The position numbers and the translations under genes are program-made. Under the pieces are notes generated by a model. That model saw only the letters and a program-made list of their open reading frames with translations. It had not been told where the DNA came from and made no database searches. 64,000 nt of DNA from Amblyomma americanum (lineage: Eukaryota > Arthropoda > Arachnida > Ixodida > Ixodidae), in contig NC_135497.1 in assembly GCF_052857255.1 (NCBI RefSeq), forward strand, positions 348,766,799 to 348,830,798. The letters are read 5' to 3'. Shown here in pieces: positions 10,657-22,400 of the stretch. The first letter of the stretch is position 1; every line of letters begins with the position of its first letter.

Positions 10657-10859
10657 TCCAACAACATGGAGTGCGGGGAAGACAAAGAAGTCAGACAGCT
10701 GTCGGGCAGTGCCCGCTCATCTCTGCCCGTCTTTGTGAAGGATTTCTCATCGGTGCTGAGCATATATGCTCAGATAGGCTGCACTGCTATAACCTGGTAT
10801 GATTCCTGCGGTCTGTGCGGCTCCGCCGGTGCCGCACCCTGGCTCAACACCTGACTCTC

Positions 10860-11880
10860 TCCTGGCATTTCGTCAGGCCTAACTCAGCAGGCCAGGCCTG
10901 CTGTGCAAGCCCTACCTGCTGCCTCAAACCTGGTGTCTTGCAATCACACTTCTGCTCCAGCTGCATCAGGACTAGGATTTCTAGAGCCTCATGGACAACA
11001 CACCCCTGATACTTACAACTCAAGCCGTGATCTGCCTACTACCTTCAGGTCAAGATACTTTTTCTGATTCGCAACGTTCTTCTACTGTCATATATATGGA
11101 CACTACTGCGAAGTCTGGAGAAGGGTTTGGGAGATTTAATCATGCGGCTTCAAAGCGCCGTCGCAGCTCAAAGCGGTCACTAATGAGTGCAGATACTCCG
11201 AACCTACCTCAAACTCCTAAGCACACCCTTACGGTTGTCATCAAGCCACTTCACTCCGGGCACCGCATTACCTGCTTTAATCCACTGACATTGAGACAAG
11301 GTTTAAAATCGGTGGATTCAGACGGCGTTGTTCAAGTTCGTCCCAACGAGAGCCTAAACCTTCTGGCAGGTGACACCCGTACAGCGCACTCAACTAAACG
11401 CCTCTTGCAAATAACAAGCATAGCTGGAGTAGTAGTTCAAGCCTACGAGCCTCGCCCCAGCAACTGCGAAGCGGTTGGCATTGAGGGTGTCCCCCTGGAA
11501 CTTTCTCAATCAGTTATCTACTACGCGCTGCTACAGGGAGCTCCGATTAAATCTGTCCGCCGACTTGGAAACTCACAAAATATCCGCATTGTATTTGCGA
11601 CAGAATCTGCTCCGCAATACATTATTCTCCGATATACAAGGTACTATGTGTACGAGTACATTCAAACCCCACGGCAATGCACTAGATCTGAACGCTTCGG
11701 CAATGTGACTAGCGCTTGCCAACTTGCTTTGCGCTGCTCTCGTTGAGGTGGCAGCCATGACCGAAATGAATGTGCAAGTGAAAACCCCTTTGTCCCAACT
11801 GCGGTAAGCAGCATGAGGTGACGTTTTTCAGCTGCACTGCCTACCAAAAGGAGAAAACCATCTACAAGTACAAGAACTGA
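10860..11880 (+). pseudogene. LINE A copy 1 ORF1 (nucleic-acid-binding protein)
   Basis: The longest open piece (10991-11746) has a central domain reading LTVVIKPLHSGHRITCFNP and then IKSVRRLGNSQNIRIVFATE, typical of the ORF1 proteins of I-like LINEs. It runs into a knuckle-like C-x2-x..H-C region (QCTRSERFGNVTSACQLALR, where a His and a Cys appear lost). After a frame change, 11755-11880 continues with ENPFCPNCGKQHEVTFFSC, a second knuckle-like array. The N-terminus appears to lie in another frame upstream (about 10860-10990). ORF1 would coat the element RNA in a ribonucleoprotein. Lost Cys and His residues and at least two frameshifts make it a pseudogene. Confidence 0.7.
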
Positions 11881-12189
11881 AACAATGCAGACTATAAGTC
11901 AGCAAAAACTGCTCTACTTGAGCAAAACCAAATCCGTGGAAGTCGCCGCAGGAAAAATTAATCGCCGGGGAAGAATGCTCCCCAATCGCAGGACAAATAT
12001 AAAGCCAGCCACTTGCGCATTGAGGACGTGGTTGAGTTTCTTACTCTTCCCCCGCGCCAAAATGTTGAGCCACACCCCGTAGCGAGTACAAAGTGAACAG
12101 TCCACGGCAGCCACACGGCGACCCTGAAATACATGCACGAATTATCTTTTCGCCAAAACTCCGCGTTCTGTCCTTTTGGTTTCTTCCTC

Positions 12190-12870
12190 ATCCCTTGTCG
12201 TTTTTGCGCGGTATCAAGATGCTTCATCTACGACTGTCTGATGTCCGACAGTTTGTTTCGCAGCACTGTTTACAGATCATTGCCATCTCAGAATCACGTC
12301 TGCGTACTACTGTCCGTCCTTCAGGCTATACCGTTCTGAAATCTATGACAGACGCTGACATCAGCAAAGTTCTTTTAGCTGTTAAGAAAGACGTCACCTT
12401 TATTCGACAACCCATATTTGTCGACTCACGGAATGAATATGTTCCACCCACCGTCAAGATCATGAACCTGTCCTTCACAGCGATCGTCAGGGGTATACCC
12501 CCGCGTGTCGCCTTTGACGTCGACCGCCTTCAGGATATCGTACGGAGTACCCCTCCGCCGCACATCATAACTGGAGATCTAAACGCACATTCTCCTGCTT
12601 GGGGAGGCATCAGATACAAAGCCAGACGAAGAGAGTTATTTGATTTCACACAGCGCAACTATTTGAATTTCCTCAACAATGGCCAGGCAACTTTTATCAA
12701 GGTACAAGATCCAGTGCCCTTTACATTTCGATCATTTCTAGTCATCTGTAGCCTTCAACAACGTGGAGTGTTGACATAGATTCTCATGGCCGCGATCATC
12801 TACCTACATACATAGAGGTTGGTGGTGTTTTCTTAAGTTCACAGCGGCGTGTTGTATGCTACACGTATTG
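12190..12870 (+). pseudogene. LINE A copy 1 ORF2: endonuclease domain
   Basis: The open frame (M at 12093, stop 12777-12779) carries an exonuclease-endonuclease-phosphatase fold typical of LINE ORF2 N-termini. It reads LQIIAISESRL (the Glu that binds metal), later HIITGDLNAHSPAWGG (catalytic Asp and Asn), and after a frameshift near 12770 DIDSHGRDHLPTYIEV (the terminal Asp-His pair). The enzyme nicks the target to start target-primed reverse transcription. The part from 12093 to 12190 has no clear domain content. The domain is complete in outline but split by one frameshift. Confidence 0.78.
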
Positions 12871-13559
12871 GGAAGTGTTCGCTGACACAGTTAAAAAAGT
12901 TGACCTCTAAAACCTCAACTATGAAAGCTTCATCGCTGCTGTAGCACGTGCTAAAACGTCCAGCTCTAAGGTTGCCACTCTATCATAAGTGCACGCAGCT
13001 GAAAGTGCTGAATATGAGCGACTTCGAGCAACTGGCCGCAAAGCAGAGAGACGAGCATGCAGAACAAATTATAGACAAGACATCAGGGCTTCTAGGCGCG
13101 CACAGAAACATGTTCAACGTCATTTGGACCAGCTGGTAAGTCGGGAATGGCGATCTTTTTGTGCGAAGCTTGATCCCAGAAAGCCTCTTTCTAAGGTATG
13201 GAGCAATTAATGTACGCAGCGTCAGTAGTCTGCCCGCCCCACAAAATAATTTTGACTGCGTAGCTGTAAATGCGAATATTTCTTGTCTCGATGCAGCGGA
13301 GGCTTTTTGTTCTAAGACCACTGCTCGATTAACGGCCATAGCGGTGACATTGCCTCTCAAAAGGTTTAACCCTCACCTAATACTGCACTCCTTCATGAAC
13401 CATTCACTATGGAAGAACTTCACGCGGCTTGGCAGATACCAAACAAAATCGTGCCCATGTCCGGAAGGTGTAAGCTACACTGCCATTTCTCACCTGAGAA
13501 GCCAAGGTTCTGCTGCTCGCAGTTTGTAACACTTCCTGGAAGACCGACAGCCTTGAAAG

Positions 13560-14570
13560 GTGTGGAAAGCGTGCTGGTGTGATAGCTATCCTCAAGCATG
13601 AAAAACCATCAATTGAATTAAATGCTTACCGTCCCATTGCGCTTTTAAGCTGCGTCGGAAATCTGATGGCGAAATTGGTACGCTCCTGCCTTACCTGTGA
13701 CCGGACGAACAGGGAAATGTAGCCTTCAGCCATGTCTGGTTTCCGAAAAGGACGCAGCATTGACAATGTTATTCCCCCTTTACAAATAGTGTCAAACGCA
13801 GCAAAACACAGCGGTCTATTATGATTGCTATTTTTCTTGACGTGAAAGGAGCATTTGACAACGTCACAAATAAAGCAATTCACCCAGCCTTACAATCGAT
13901 CGGCATTGTTGGACAGATGTATAACTGGCTCTGCAATTATCTGCACGAAGTTGGATTTTCATGTCAACAAGTGAAGGTGACACAGCTCTGCATCAAATAT
14001 CTCGCGGAATGCCCCAGGGAGGGATTTTAAGTCCCACCATTTTCAACATCTGACATGTTGGCTTGGAAAAGTGGTTGCCCCCTACAGTTCAAATCTCCCT
14101 TTACGCCAATGACATCTGTATATGATGTTCCAGACGCGACAGGCGCATTGTGCTTGCCCGATTACAGAGCGCAATAGGCTGCATCGAATCGTTTTGAAGT
14201 AAGCAAGGTCTCGTCATATCGCCAGACAAAAGCTCAGAAATTGCATTTTCGAGGCGCTATCTTTCACACTACGTGCTGAAAGTGGCTGTACCCCAATACC
14301 ATACGTCACAAGCCAAACATTCCTGGGGTTGACATTTAACAGGTCACTGTCATGGTTCCCACATGTAGAACAGCTTAAAATCAAGCTCTGCTCTTACGCC
14401 TCTATCTTTCGTATGCTCTACACCACCAGAAAGGGCTTCTCTACACATTCATTACTATGGCTGTATGGTGCGCTCTGTGAAGGCTTCCTATGCTACAGTC
14501 TCCCAGTTTTTCAGGGTATCTCACAAACATCAAACTCCTTGAATCTATGCAAGCTAATGCCTTAAGAATC
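13560..14570 (+). pseudogene. LINE A copy 1 ORF2: reverse transcriptase
   Basis: Across three frames I read AYRPIALLSCVGNLMAKL (RT block 2), SGFRKGRSIDNVI (block 3), IAIFLDVKGAFDNVTNKAIHP (the catalytic Asp block), then SRGMPQGGILSP. Near 14100 comes LYANDICI, which stands where YADD is expected, so the first Asp of the pair is an Asn. QGLVISPDKS and SLSWFPHVEQLKIKL follow, the thumb motif. Stops near 13720 and 14030 and several frameshifts disable the enzyme. The segment 12870-13560 is the endonuclease-RT linker in decayed form. Confidence 0.75.
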
Positions 14571-14849
14571 TGCCTCGGCCTTCCCAAGACCACCTCCACA
14601 GTGGGTGCTCTAGCAGAAAGCGGGCGTCTATCTGCATCAGTACTGCTAACCCAGGAGTTTCTTTGTGCCCAGATGCGGTTTGTGGCTCGTGTACCTCACC
14701 ATCCACTCGCAGCGCGCCACATAGAGCAAGTTTTCGACCTTCTCCCACCACACAACCAGTGCCCTGTCACGACCTCGTCTCCACCTTGGAGGTACACAGC
14801 ATGGCAAATAAAGAAAACAGTTCCAGGGATCAAATGAAAAACAAACACC

Positions 14850-15745
14850 CCCGGTCCTGCACTTAAATATTTTGCTCTTGAACACATTTATGGATGCTAC
14901 AGTGCGCACCATCACATCTACACTGATGGCTCTATCGCATCCATCTCATCAGCAATTGGTGTCTGGGTTCGGGCAACGAGCACCACAAATTATGCTTTTC
15001 TTAGTACACCGCTCATCGACTACAGCTACCGAGATGGCTGCTCTGCAAGCACCATTAACTTACGTTCTCCGAAAAACGCCAACAGCGTGGGTTATTTTCA
15101 GTGAATCTCGGGCTGCATTACGTTCTATACAGTCACCAGGAAACATTCAGGAGCCGATCGTCGATGACTTAAACAGATTCCACTCCGAGGCCTGTGAGCT
15201 CGGCCACTGTGTTGTGCTGCAGTGGTTACCCACTCACTCTGGCCTTGCAGGCAAAGATTACGCTGACGGTGCAGCGAGGTCGGCGCATGGTGACACCACC
15301 TTGCTCCTACCTGTGCATTTTCTCGCAATGATGGCGCGAGGCTTCTAACTACAAAATCCTGACAGATGCAATGCTCTTTGTGGTGTCATCCGCAGCATCA
15401 ATACAGACCCCTTCTGCGCATCGACCCCACTGGTGGCTTCTGCATGCCGCGCAATACAACTAGACGTGATCAAAATGGCATCCACCGAATTCGCCTGTAC
15501 GTTGCCTTCACTAAATCCTATCTACATAAAATTGTTGCGTCAAGTAGCCCTCTGTGGCCCACAAGTGGTGTGCCCGGGGATCTTCCACATGTGATCGCCC
15601 GCTGCCAACTCTTCAACACTCATCGCAAGGCACTTTTCAGTGCTTTAGGACTCCGACAGGATGACCCCGTGAACCTGGAGCATGTACTTGTACCCTGGAG
15701 GGACGCGGCTTCGGCTTTGCGCGGGACAAAATTATTTTAGTGTTT
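14850..15745 (+). pseudogene. LINE A copy 1 ORF2: RNase H and C-terminus
   Basis: The frame near 14910 gives IYTDGSIASISSAIGVWV (the first catalytic Asp of RNase H). At 15010-15090 comes TEMAALQAPLTYVL (catalytic Glu) and FSESRAALRSIQ (where Asp of DS is replaced by Glu). At 15211-15290 comes VVLQWLPTHSGLAGKDYADG, the last conserved block. The C-terminal region at 15590-15740 reads HVIARCQLFNTHRKALFSAL and ends LEHVL..WRDAASAL, the cysteine-histidine tail of such ORF2s. Frameshifts separate the pieces. RNase H would degrade the RNA template after first-strand synthesis. Confidence 0.75.
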
Positions 15746-16734
15746 TTAAGAGACACGAGTTTAGTGGACATTCTTTGACAATTATGTATTGGTGTGTGTG
15801 TTGTGAGTGCGTGAGTGGGGTTCATTTCACCATTCACCCTTTCTCTTTCTCTTTTCCTGTTTTTCACCATCCTCATCTCTACTCTTCTCTTTTATCCTCA
15901 CCTGGAGTAGCAATCCAGGCAGACAACCAGGCAGACCTCTCCTGTTCCATTAAAGCCCTTCTCCTCTTCTCTCTGGAATGCGGACACAGAATTTCAACGC
16001 AGCAATCATCTGCCTAAGTACATTGAGGTTGGTGGTGTTTTTTTAAGTAAGTTCCCAGCGGCGTGAGACACGCTACAAGAGTTGGGAAGTTTTCGCTGGC
16101 ATAGTAGAAATTCTGTAGCTCTCAAGCCTCGAATATTAAAATTTCATTGATGCTGTAGCACGAGCTAAAACTTCGAGCACTCTGATTATGACTACCAAAA
16201 GTTTACTCAGCTGCAGATGCTGAGTATGTGCAGCAGAGCAATTTGCCGCAGAGCAGAGAGACGAACGCACAGGAGAATTATAGCGAATATATTAGCGTTG
16301 CTAGGCACTCACAGAAAGATGTTCAGCTTCGTTTGGAGAAGCTGGAAAGACACGAACGGTGATCCATTTGCGCGAAGCTTGATGACAGAAAGCCTCTATT
16401 TAAGGTTTCGAGCAACATACTTATAGTCAGTAGTCAGCCCGCACCACTATATTCCTTCGAGTGGGCAGCTGTAAATGCGAATATTTCTCGTCTCGACGCA
16501 GCGGAAGCTTTATGTTCTAAGGTCATTGCTCGTTTAACAGCTATATCAGTGCCACTGCCTCTCCAAGTGTTTTCCCCTTTCCCTAATACTGCCCTCCTTG
16601 ACGAACTGTTCACTATATATGGAAGAACTCCATATACCCAGGACCAAAGACGTGAGTAGTAAGACCAGGATTCAGCTGCTGGAAGTTTATAACACCTCCT
16701 GGAAGACCAGCTGCGTTGAAACGTGTTGGAAGCG

Positions 16735-17620
16735 TGCGTTTGTCATATATGTACCCTCAAGCTTGGAAAACCATCAACTGACATAAACGCCTACCGTCCC
16801 GCTACACTTCTATCTGCGTCAGAAAACTGATGGCGAAAATGGTACACACCCTCCTTACCTGAGACCTGACGAACAGGAGAGTTTACCCTCCGACCATTTC
16901 TGGTTTTCGAAAAGGACGCAGCAGCGTTGACAACGTTATTGCCCTTACCAATTGTGTCAAACGGAGCAAAGCACAGCGGTATATGACCATTGCTGCCTTT
17001 CTTGACGTGAAGGGAGCCTTTGATAACACACACATGAAGCAATTAATTCTGCCTTACAATACTTGGCATTCGTGGATAAATCCATGCATCCCTTCTTTGG
17101 TGAAAATCAAATGTGTTGATTGATTTATTGATTTATTGTTTGATTGATGAATACGGGCTGTGTGACGATCCGCACGAAAGGCACATTTTCAGGTCAACAA
17201 GTGAAGGTGATACAGTACTGCATGAGATGTATAGCGGTGTGCCTCAGGAGAAGATTTTAAGTCATACCCTTTTAAATATCGCACTTGTTGGCTTGGAAAA
17301 ATACTTGTCACCTTCAAATTAAATCTTCTACGCAGATGACATATGTGTATGGTATTCCGGACGCAACAGGCGCATTGTGAATACCCGTCTACAGAAGGCA
17401 ATAGGCTTCATCGAATCATTTTTAAGTAAGCGCGGTCTTGTCATATCACCAGATAAATCCTCAAGATTTGCATTTTTGATCCGCGATCTTTCGTGCTGCG
17501 TGCTGAAAGTTGCTGGTGCCCAAATACCCTGGGTGTCTTTTGGGGAGACAAGGTTCGCATTCTACAGGTCACTGTCATGGTCCCCACATGCACAACAGCT
17601 GAAAATTAAGCTCTAGTCTT
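16735..17620 (+). pseudogene. LINE A copy 2 reverse transcriptase relic
   Basis: Read in changing frames this parallels 13570-14390 of copy 1: AYRP at about 16790, FRKGRS near 16905, AAFLDVKGAFDN near 16995, GVPQEKILSHTLLNIALVGL at 17240-17300, then FYADDICVWYSGRNRRI near 17327 with the YADD motif intact. HRIIFK, RGLVISPDKSSRFAFLIRDL and SLSWSPHAQQLKIKL follow. Stops and frameshifts are frequent, and the region between 17040 and 17200 is disturbed by an insertion. It is non-functional. Confidence 0.72.
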
Positions 17621-18029
17621 ACGCCTCTATCTTTCTCAGGCGCTCGACCACCAGAAGAATCCGCTCTACACCCCCATTAGTACTGCTCCATGGAGCGCTC
17701 TGACAAGACCTTCTGCGCTACAGTATTCCAACTCTTCAGGGTACCTCGCAAACAAATATCAAACTCTCTCAATCTATGCAAGCTAAAGCCTTGAGAATGT
17801 GCCTCAGCCTATTTGTATCAGTACTGCTAACATAAGAGGTGCTTCGTGTCCAAGTGCGGTTCGTGGCTCCCTTACCATCCACTCGCAGAATACTGCATAT
17901 AGGAAGTTTCTGACGTTCTTCTCGAGCTATCACAACCACCTCCTCGTCTTGAGGTACGTTTCGTGGAAAATCAAGACAACAGTCCCTGATATTAAAAAAA
18001 AACACCGCCGGTCCTGAATTTAAATACTT

Positions 18030-18890
18030 AGCTCTTGACTACCTTTATGGATGTTACAATGCACACCAGCACAACTACACTGATTGCTCTATCACCTCCA
18101 CTTCATCTGCGAGTGGCGTCTGGATTGGATCAGAGCGCACCACAATTTCGGCGAAACTCAGTCACCGCACCTCAACTACTGTTATTGAGCTGGCTGCTCT
18201 GCGAGCAGCATTTACTTACATTCTGCAACAACCGCCAACAGCGCTGGTTATCTTCAGTGACTCTCGCACTTCACTATGATCTATAAAGTAATCAGGCAGC
18301 TTCCAGGAGCAGAGCGTCGACGACTTGAGCAGATAACGCAGAGACATGTGAGATACGCCACCGCGTTGTGCTGCAGGGGTTACCCGCTCGCTGCGGCCTC
18401 GCAGGCAAACGATCACGCTTACGGTGCAGAGAGGCCGGTGCATGGCGGCGCGCTTTTGCTGCTCCTATTCGCACCATTTTCTCGTAGTGATGGCACGAGG
18501 CTTCTGGCCACTAAATCCTCGCAGAAGCAACGCTGTTTGTGGTGCGATCCACAGCGTCAATATACACCCCTTCTTCGTATCGATCCCACTTGTGACTTCT
18601 GCATGCCACGCAATTTAGATAGACATGATCGTAACTGCCTCCACCGAATTCGACAATGCGTTGCCTTCGCTAAATTCTAACTTCATAAAATTGATGTAAC
18701 AAGTAGCCCTCTGTGCCCGACATGAAGTGCGGGCGAGGATTTTCAATACTTGATTTGCCGCTGCAAACATTTAATATCTATCGCTAGGCACTGTTAAGTG
18801 CATTAGGACTCCGTCAGGACTGCCCCGTACACCTAGAGCATGTCTCTGGACCCCCGTGTGATGTCTGTTCGGCTGTGTGAGGGACGAAAG
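18030..18890 (+). pseudogene. LINE A copy 2 RNase H and C-terminal relic
   Basis: This parallels 14880-15740 of copy 1: ALIVIELAALRAAFTYIL-type sequence with the catalytic Glu near 18185, FSDSRTSL near 18255 (the Asp that copy 1 has lost), and the block around 18380-18410 that corresponds to THSGLAGK. The C-terminal cysteine region lies at 18590-18870. The frame is broken in many places. Confidence 0.65.
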
Positions 18891-19137
18891 CATGATTAGC
18901 CTTGCTTAGAGACACATATTTGATGGACACCCTTTGATAATCATGTGTGTGTGTGAGTGCTGAGTATGCTTGGTTTCACCCTTCTCGCTTTCTTTTTTCC
19001 CTTTTACACTCTCTTCACCCTCTTCTGCTGCTCTAGTCTTTTCTTCTTTCAGCCTCACCTGGAGCAGCATGCTAGTCTAACAACCAGGCAGACCTCTCCT
19101 TTAGTTACTAAAGTCTTTCTCCTCTTCCTCTTCTTTC

Positions 19138-20185
19138 CCAAAAGAAACAGTGGCCTGTGTGCGTGTGTATGCATGCAGTCTTCATGATGCCCACACTGTA
19201 AAAATCATCTTCACTCAGCTTCACCCCACTTACGCCCACCTCCAGCAGATGTAGCCGAGGCTGAGATCTGTGAATGCTGCATGTACGCCTTCGGCCAAGC
19301 GTTTTACATATGGAGGCCAACAAGCATAAGCCTCTCATCTCAGATAACAAAAACCAGAAGTGCAACAGCGCCAGGCAGAGATATCACCGGACCGAGAAAT
19401 AAAGATCCAGCAGTCAAAGAACAGCTTAGCAAAACTACCCACTAGAGATTGACACCTAATCTCTTTACAAGCAGAATAATTTCAGCACATCCGCATAAAC
19501 CAAAATCATTTTACCGCAGTTGCGTTTTATTACAGTAGAATCTTTCCGAGCATAATGATTATCGCATGCCAGCGAGCGCATGCATTTCCGCATTACCCTT
19601 TGTGTAATCGCTACTTATTTTTCCCTTAAGCATCTGTGTCACACTCACAAGCCCGCCTTGTTTATTTCCGTCGCATGCAGCAAAGAATTTTAGAATCCTA
19701 ACGCAAAAAAAATGAAGGGAACTATGAAACTACTCCTTAAGGGTATGACGCGATAGCGTTTTGGGTTAATTTTCATTTATGCAGAAGCTCGTTCTCTACT
19801 TTACATTGATAGGTCCCTGCGACTCATCATGCGCCTCCTAGCGCAGCGGTGAAGCGGCGAATGGATAAAGCACTGCCCTCCAATAAGCGGTGCTCCCAGC
19901 GGTGGGCCTTGTGCGTGCCAGGTTGCAGTTCTCGAGCGATAAATCATTATTTTAACTGCCACCTGCCAGAGTGGGTATTCCGCTCATCATCCGGTAGGCA
20001 GGTTGTGACGACACTGCAAGGCCACGTGACCTAGACAGCCCAACATCCTCCCATGTTGCTCTCAGGGCTCCACTTGCCAGTGATTCTCTTGATTTTTCTT
20101 TCACAACGCCAACGCCGACTCTGGATTTTCGGGAAAAATAAACTGCGCTAATTTATACAAATGTAATTTTTAATATTTATTGTAA
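19138..20185. other. Stretch with no gene recognised
   Basis: I see only short ORFs. A sequence near 19842-19853 (TAGCGCAGCGGT) fits a polymerase III A-box, and a GGTTGCAGTTCTCG about 80 bases on is a weak B-box candidate, so a decayed SINE around 19838-20040 is possible but unproven. Near 19735 CCTTAAGGGTATGACGCGATAGCG resembles motifs in the repeats at 30.9-31.2 kb. Confidence 0.4.
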
Positions 20186-20400
20186 TATCTGGGGTTTAAC
20201 ATGTCGAAGATTCAGAGGGTCTATCAGTAGCGCTGTAGTGGAGTTCTCCAGATTAAACTAGACCAGCTGGTGTGCTTCAACGTGGGCTGACAGCACTCAG
20301 CACAAGCAGGTTTCTGCATTTCCCTGCAATTTAAATGCAGCCCCCGCGACCTTGTGGTGAGCAGCTGAACGCCACCGCCACTGAGCCATCGTGAGGGGTG
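20186..20400 (-). repeat. Old tRNA-headed SINE (Ruka-like)
   Basis: In plus orientation the copy starts CTGGGGTTTAACATG and passes through GCTGTAGTGGAGTTCTCCAG. It then reaches CATTTCCCTGCAATTTAAATGCAGC (shown only in part here), CCCGCGACCTTGTGGTGAGC and GCCACTGAGCCATCGTGAGG. This is the reverse order of the SINE body and tRNA-like head seen at 37.3 kb and 43.7 kb. It is strongly diverged, so it is an old insertion. Assignment to Ruka is from memory of the tick family. Confidence 0.6.
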
Positions 20401-21320
20401 TTCTTTGCTATTTCCTCTCTGACAACGAATGCCTCGGAAAGTAAATTTTGGAGAACGTCGTTAGGTCATTGCGCCTAAGCCTCACTTATTTACGGTACAT
20501 TGCCCAAAGAAAGAGAATCTACTCGCACTCAGTCCTATATTATTAGAACAGTGCGAACAATTCGATTAAAACCAGTCGCAAACGTGCAAGAGTGGAAACT
20601 CTAAAATTCTTTAAATTTTACATCAATCTAGTGTACAATGCTTTACAACTGCCGAAAGCAGATTACAGAAGCGCCAATTAAATGTCTTCCCTGAAACGAG
20701 ACACCCCACAACTTTGTTCTCGCATAGGCCTCGTGCCATGTTTGCGTTTAATCACGAGAACACCTTTCCGTGTATAAATCTGCAGGTTAGCACTTTATTT
20801 TGTCTGAAAGAAACAAAAATGTATTCCGGGTTGCAAAAAAAGTGTAGCAAAAACAAGTCACAAACCGGCTCGGTACGGTTCCTTAGAAGTCGGGATGTCC
20901 GAACCCTGGTTTGGAGCGCCCGATATTCGGCCTAGAAATGATCTTGACCTATTTAAGGACGTGTGACATACCAAGCAAAGCCCAATTTGGAGATGGCCCT
21001 GCAGAATAAGGATGACAACACAAGGTTTAGCGCCTGAAGCACGTTCCAAATATGAGGAAACCTGAAATTTGTTATTGGAATGAGTTTGACCGAATTTGAT
21101 TGCCGGCGATTATGAGTGCTCTCGGGTGGAAGACAGCCTTGGCCTAGCCTAAAAATGGAATACTTCTACCTACAAAAATTGCCTGACCTACCCTGCAATA
21201 TTTTAAAATTGAGTTGATCCACGTTTGGAACCGACCTGGGACACTACAAAATGTGTGGCCCACACCACAAATTTGCGTGGCCCCGACATTTGGGCCCTTC
21301 ACCGTGCCTTCGTACAATAT
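20401..21320. other. Stretch with no gene recognised
   Basis: This AT-rich sequence has short ORFs and no recognisable protein motif. It separates the old SINE from the Penelope-like element whose 3' end lies near 21330. Confidence 0.5.
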
Positions 21321-21589
21321 TTCTTGAAAAGCAATCAAAAGACTTCATTCACACAGCGCAAAAGACGAACACGGACAAGAGGGAAGACATCACAAAGCGC
21401 CGACTTCAACAAAGTTTATTGCTGTGCGCAGAGAATACATATAGAGTGCAGCGGGCATGCGCAGCAACGAAAAGGAAAGTCATGTTAAGACTGGTAGCAG
21501 CGCCAAACCGCCTGAAACACATTATCATCGATGCAAGGAAGAAATCATAAAGGTAGAACCTAAAATCCCGGACGCAAACAATAACAAAA

Positions 21590-22400
21590 ATATATTACCC
21601 CAGTTCGAAATTCCAAGACACACGACGCTCCTTCTCACTAAACAACACCGATGGAGTGCTGACATAGTAATATCCTTTCTCCGCGATCTCACTAGCCTCA
21701 GCTATCTCCCTGGCTGTTTTGCTGACATACTTTTGAAAGATTGTGGTTCTTCCCAATAAGACAACACGTTCTTTACACTGTTGACAATCACAGCAGTGAA
21801 TGGCGAGATGACGAGGAGCGCCGATGACGCTTTTGCTATGTTCCATGAGCCTCTTTTAAGACATCTGTGCGTTTGACCAATGTATGCTCGGCCACAGGGC
21901 AAATGTGTCGAGTATACTACGTCTTTCGCGCGCCCTGCTGCTGGCTGCCTGTTCCTAACAGTGCAGGAATTGCTCACAGTAACGGTGTAATTCACCTTCT
22001 TGCACAGTTTTGATAGCCTCTCTGGTGCGGAAAACACCACATGTACACCTTCTCCTCTGCCTATTTTCTTGAGCTGGTGGGCGAACGTGTGCATGTAAGG
22101 TAATACCGTTACATTTTTTATCCAACCTGGGTCAGCCCGGCCGTTGTTTGGAACCACTTTCCTGCTTTCTTTGAGCATGTTTTCGGTAACCGAGAACAAG
22201 AGTGTACATGGGCAGCCAGAGCCGCTGAACCAGGTCAACTGGCTAGAGAACGCAGAATCCAGTCGATGCTCACACGATTTCGCGAGAGCACTGCAAAAGC
22301 AAGACTTTACAATTGCTCGTTTAACTAGTTTTGAGTGGGCTGAACCAAACGGAAGTACAGGTTTGCTTCCTCGCGGTTCATAAGCCCGATACACATGGTC
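21590..22400 (-). pseudogene. Penelope 1 linker and GIY-YIG endonuclease
   Basis: The frame from 22394 reads LPYMHTFAHQLKKIGRGEGV, then HVVFSAPERLSKLCKKVN, then DVVYSTHLPCGRAYIGQTHR. The same linker and nuclease are seen in the copy at 34.85 kb (VPFTHGVGHGLKNVAARYDV and so on). VVYS stands for the GIY strand and YIG is intact, with the Cys pair (here one Cys) before it. After the YIG block a frameshift moves the rest into the frame of 21846-21595 (EIAEASEIAEKGYYYVSTPS), which carries the helix expected to hold the catalytic Glu. Nonfunctional because of the frame change. Confidence 0.78.

Larger units (their letters stand above)
10663..15976 (+). mobile_element. RNase H-bearing LINE, family A, copy 1
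   Basis: This non-LTR retrotransposon of about 5.3 kb has ORF1 with degenerate zinc knuckles, then an ORF2 with apurinic-type endonuclease, RT and RNase H. That architecture belongs to the I/R1/Ingi supergroup. All domains are present in order, but many frameshifts and stops break them. The 3' untranslated part is pyrimidine-rich and ends near a CAGGCAGACCTCTCCT box that recurs at the end of copy 2 (about 19096). The 5' limit is vague: sequence similar to ORF1 leader starts soon after the gypsy LTR. The element is dead but nearly full length. Confidence 0.8.
15977..19137 (+). mobile_element. RNase H-bearing LINE, family A, copy 2 (5' truncated)
   Basis: A second copy of family A follows copy 1 head to tail. 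It starts at sequence parallel to about 12790 (CAATCATCTGCCTAAGTACA, then GAGGTTGGTGGTGTTTT), just past the endonuclease, and runs to the same 3' box CAGGCAGACCTCTCCT. It therefore lacks ORF1 and most of the endonuclease. It is more decayed than copy 1. Near 17115 it holds a short TTGATT-rich stretch that copy 1 lacks. Two separate insertions, with the second landing at the tail of the first, are the simplest reading; an internal duplication is an alternative. Confidence 0.8.

Noticed and set aside
19838..20040. A SINE with A-box TAGCGCAGCGGT
   Set aside because: The B-box candidate is poor and too distant, and no other copy is seen in the window, so it was left as a note in the blank stretch.
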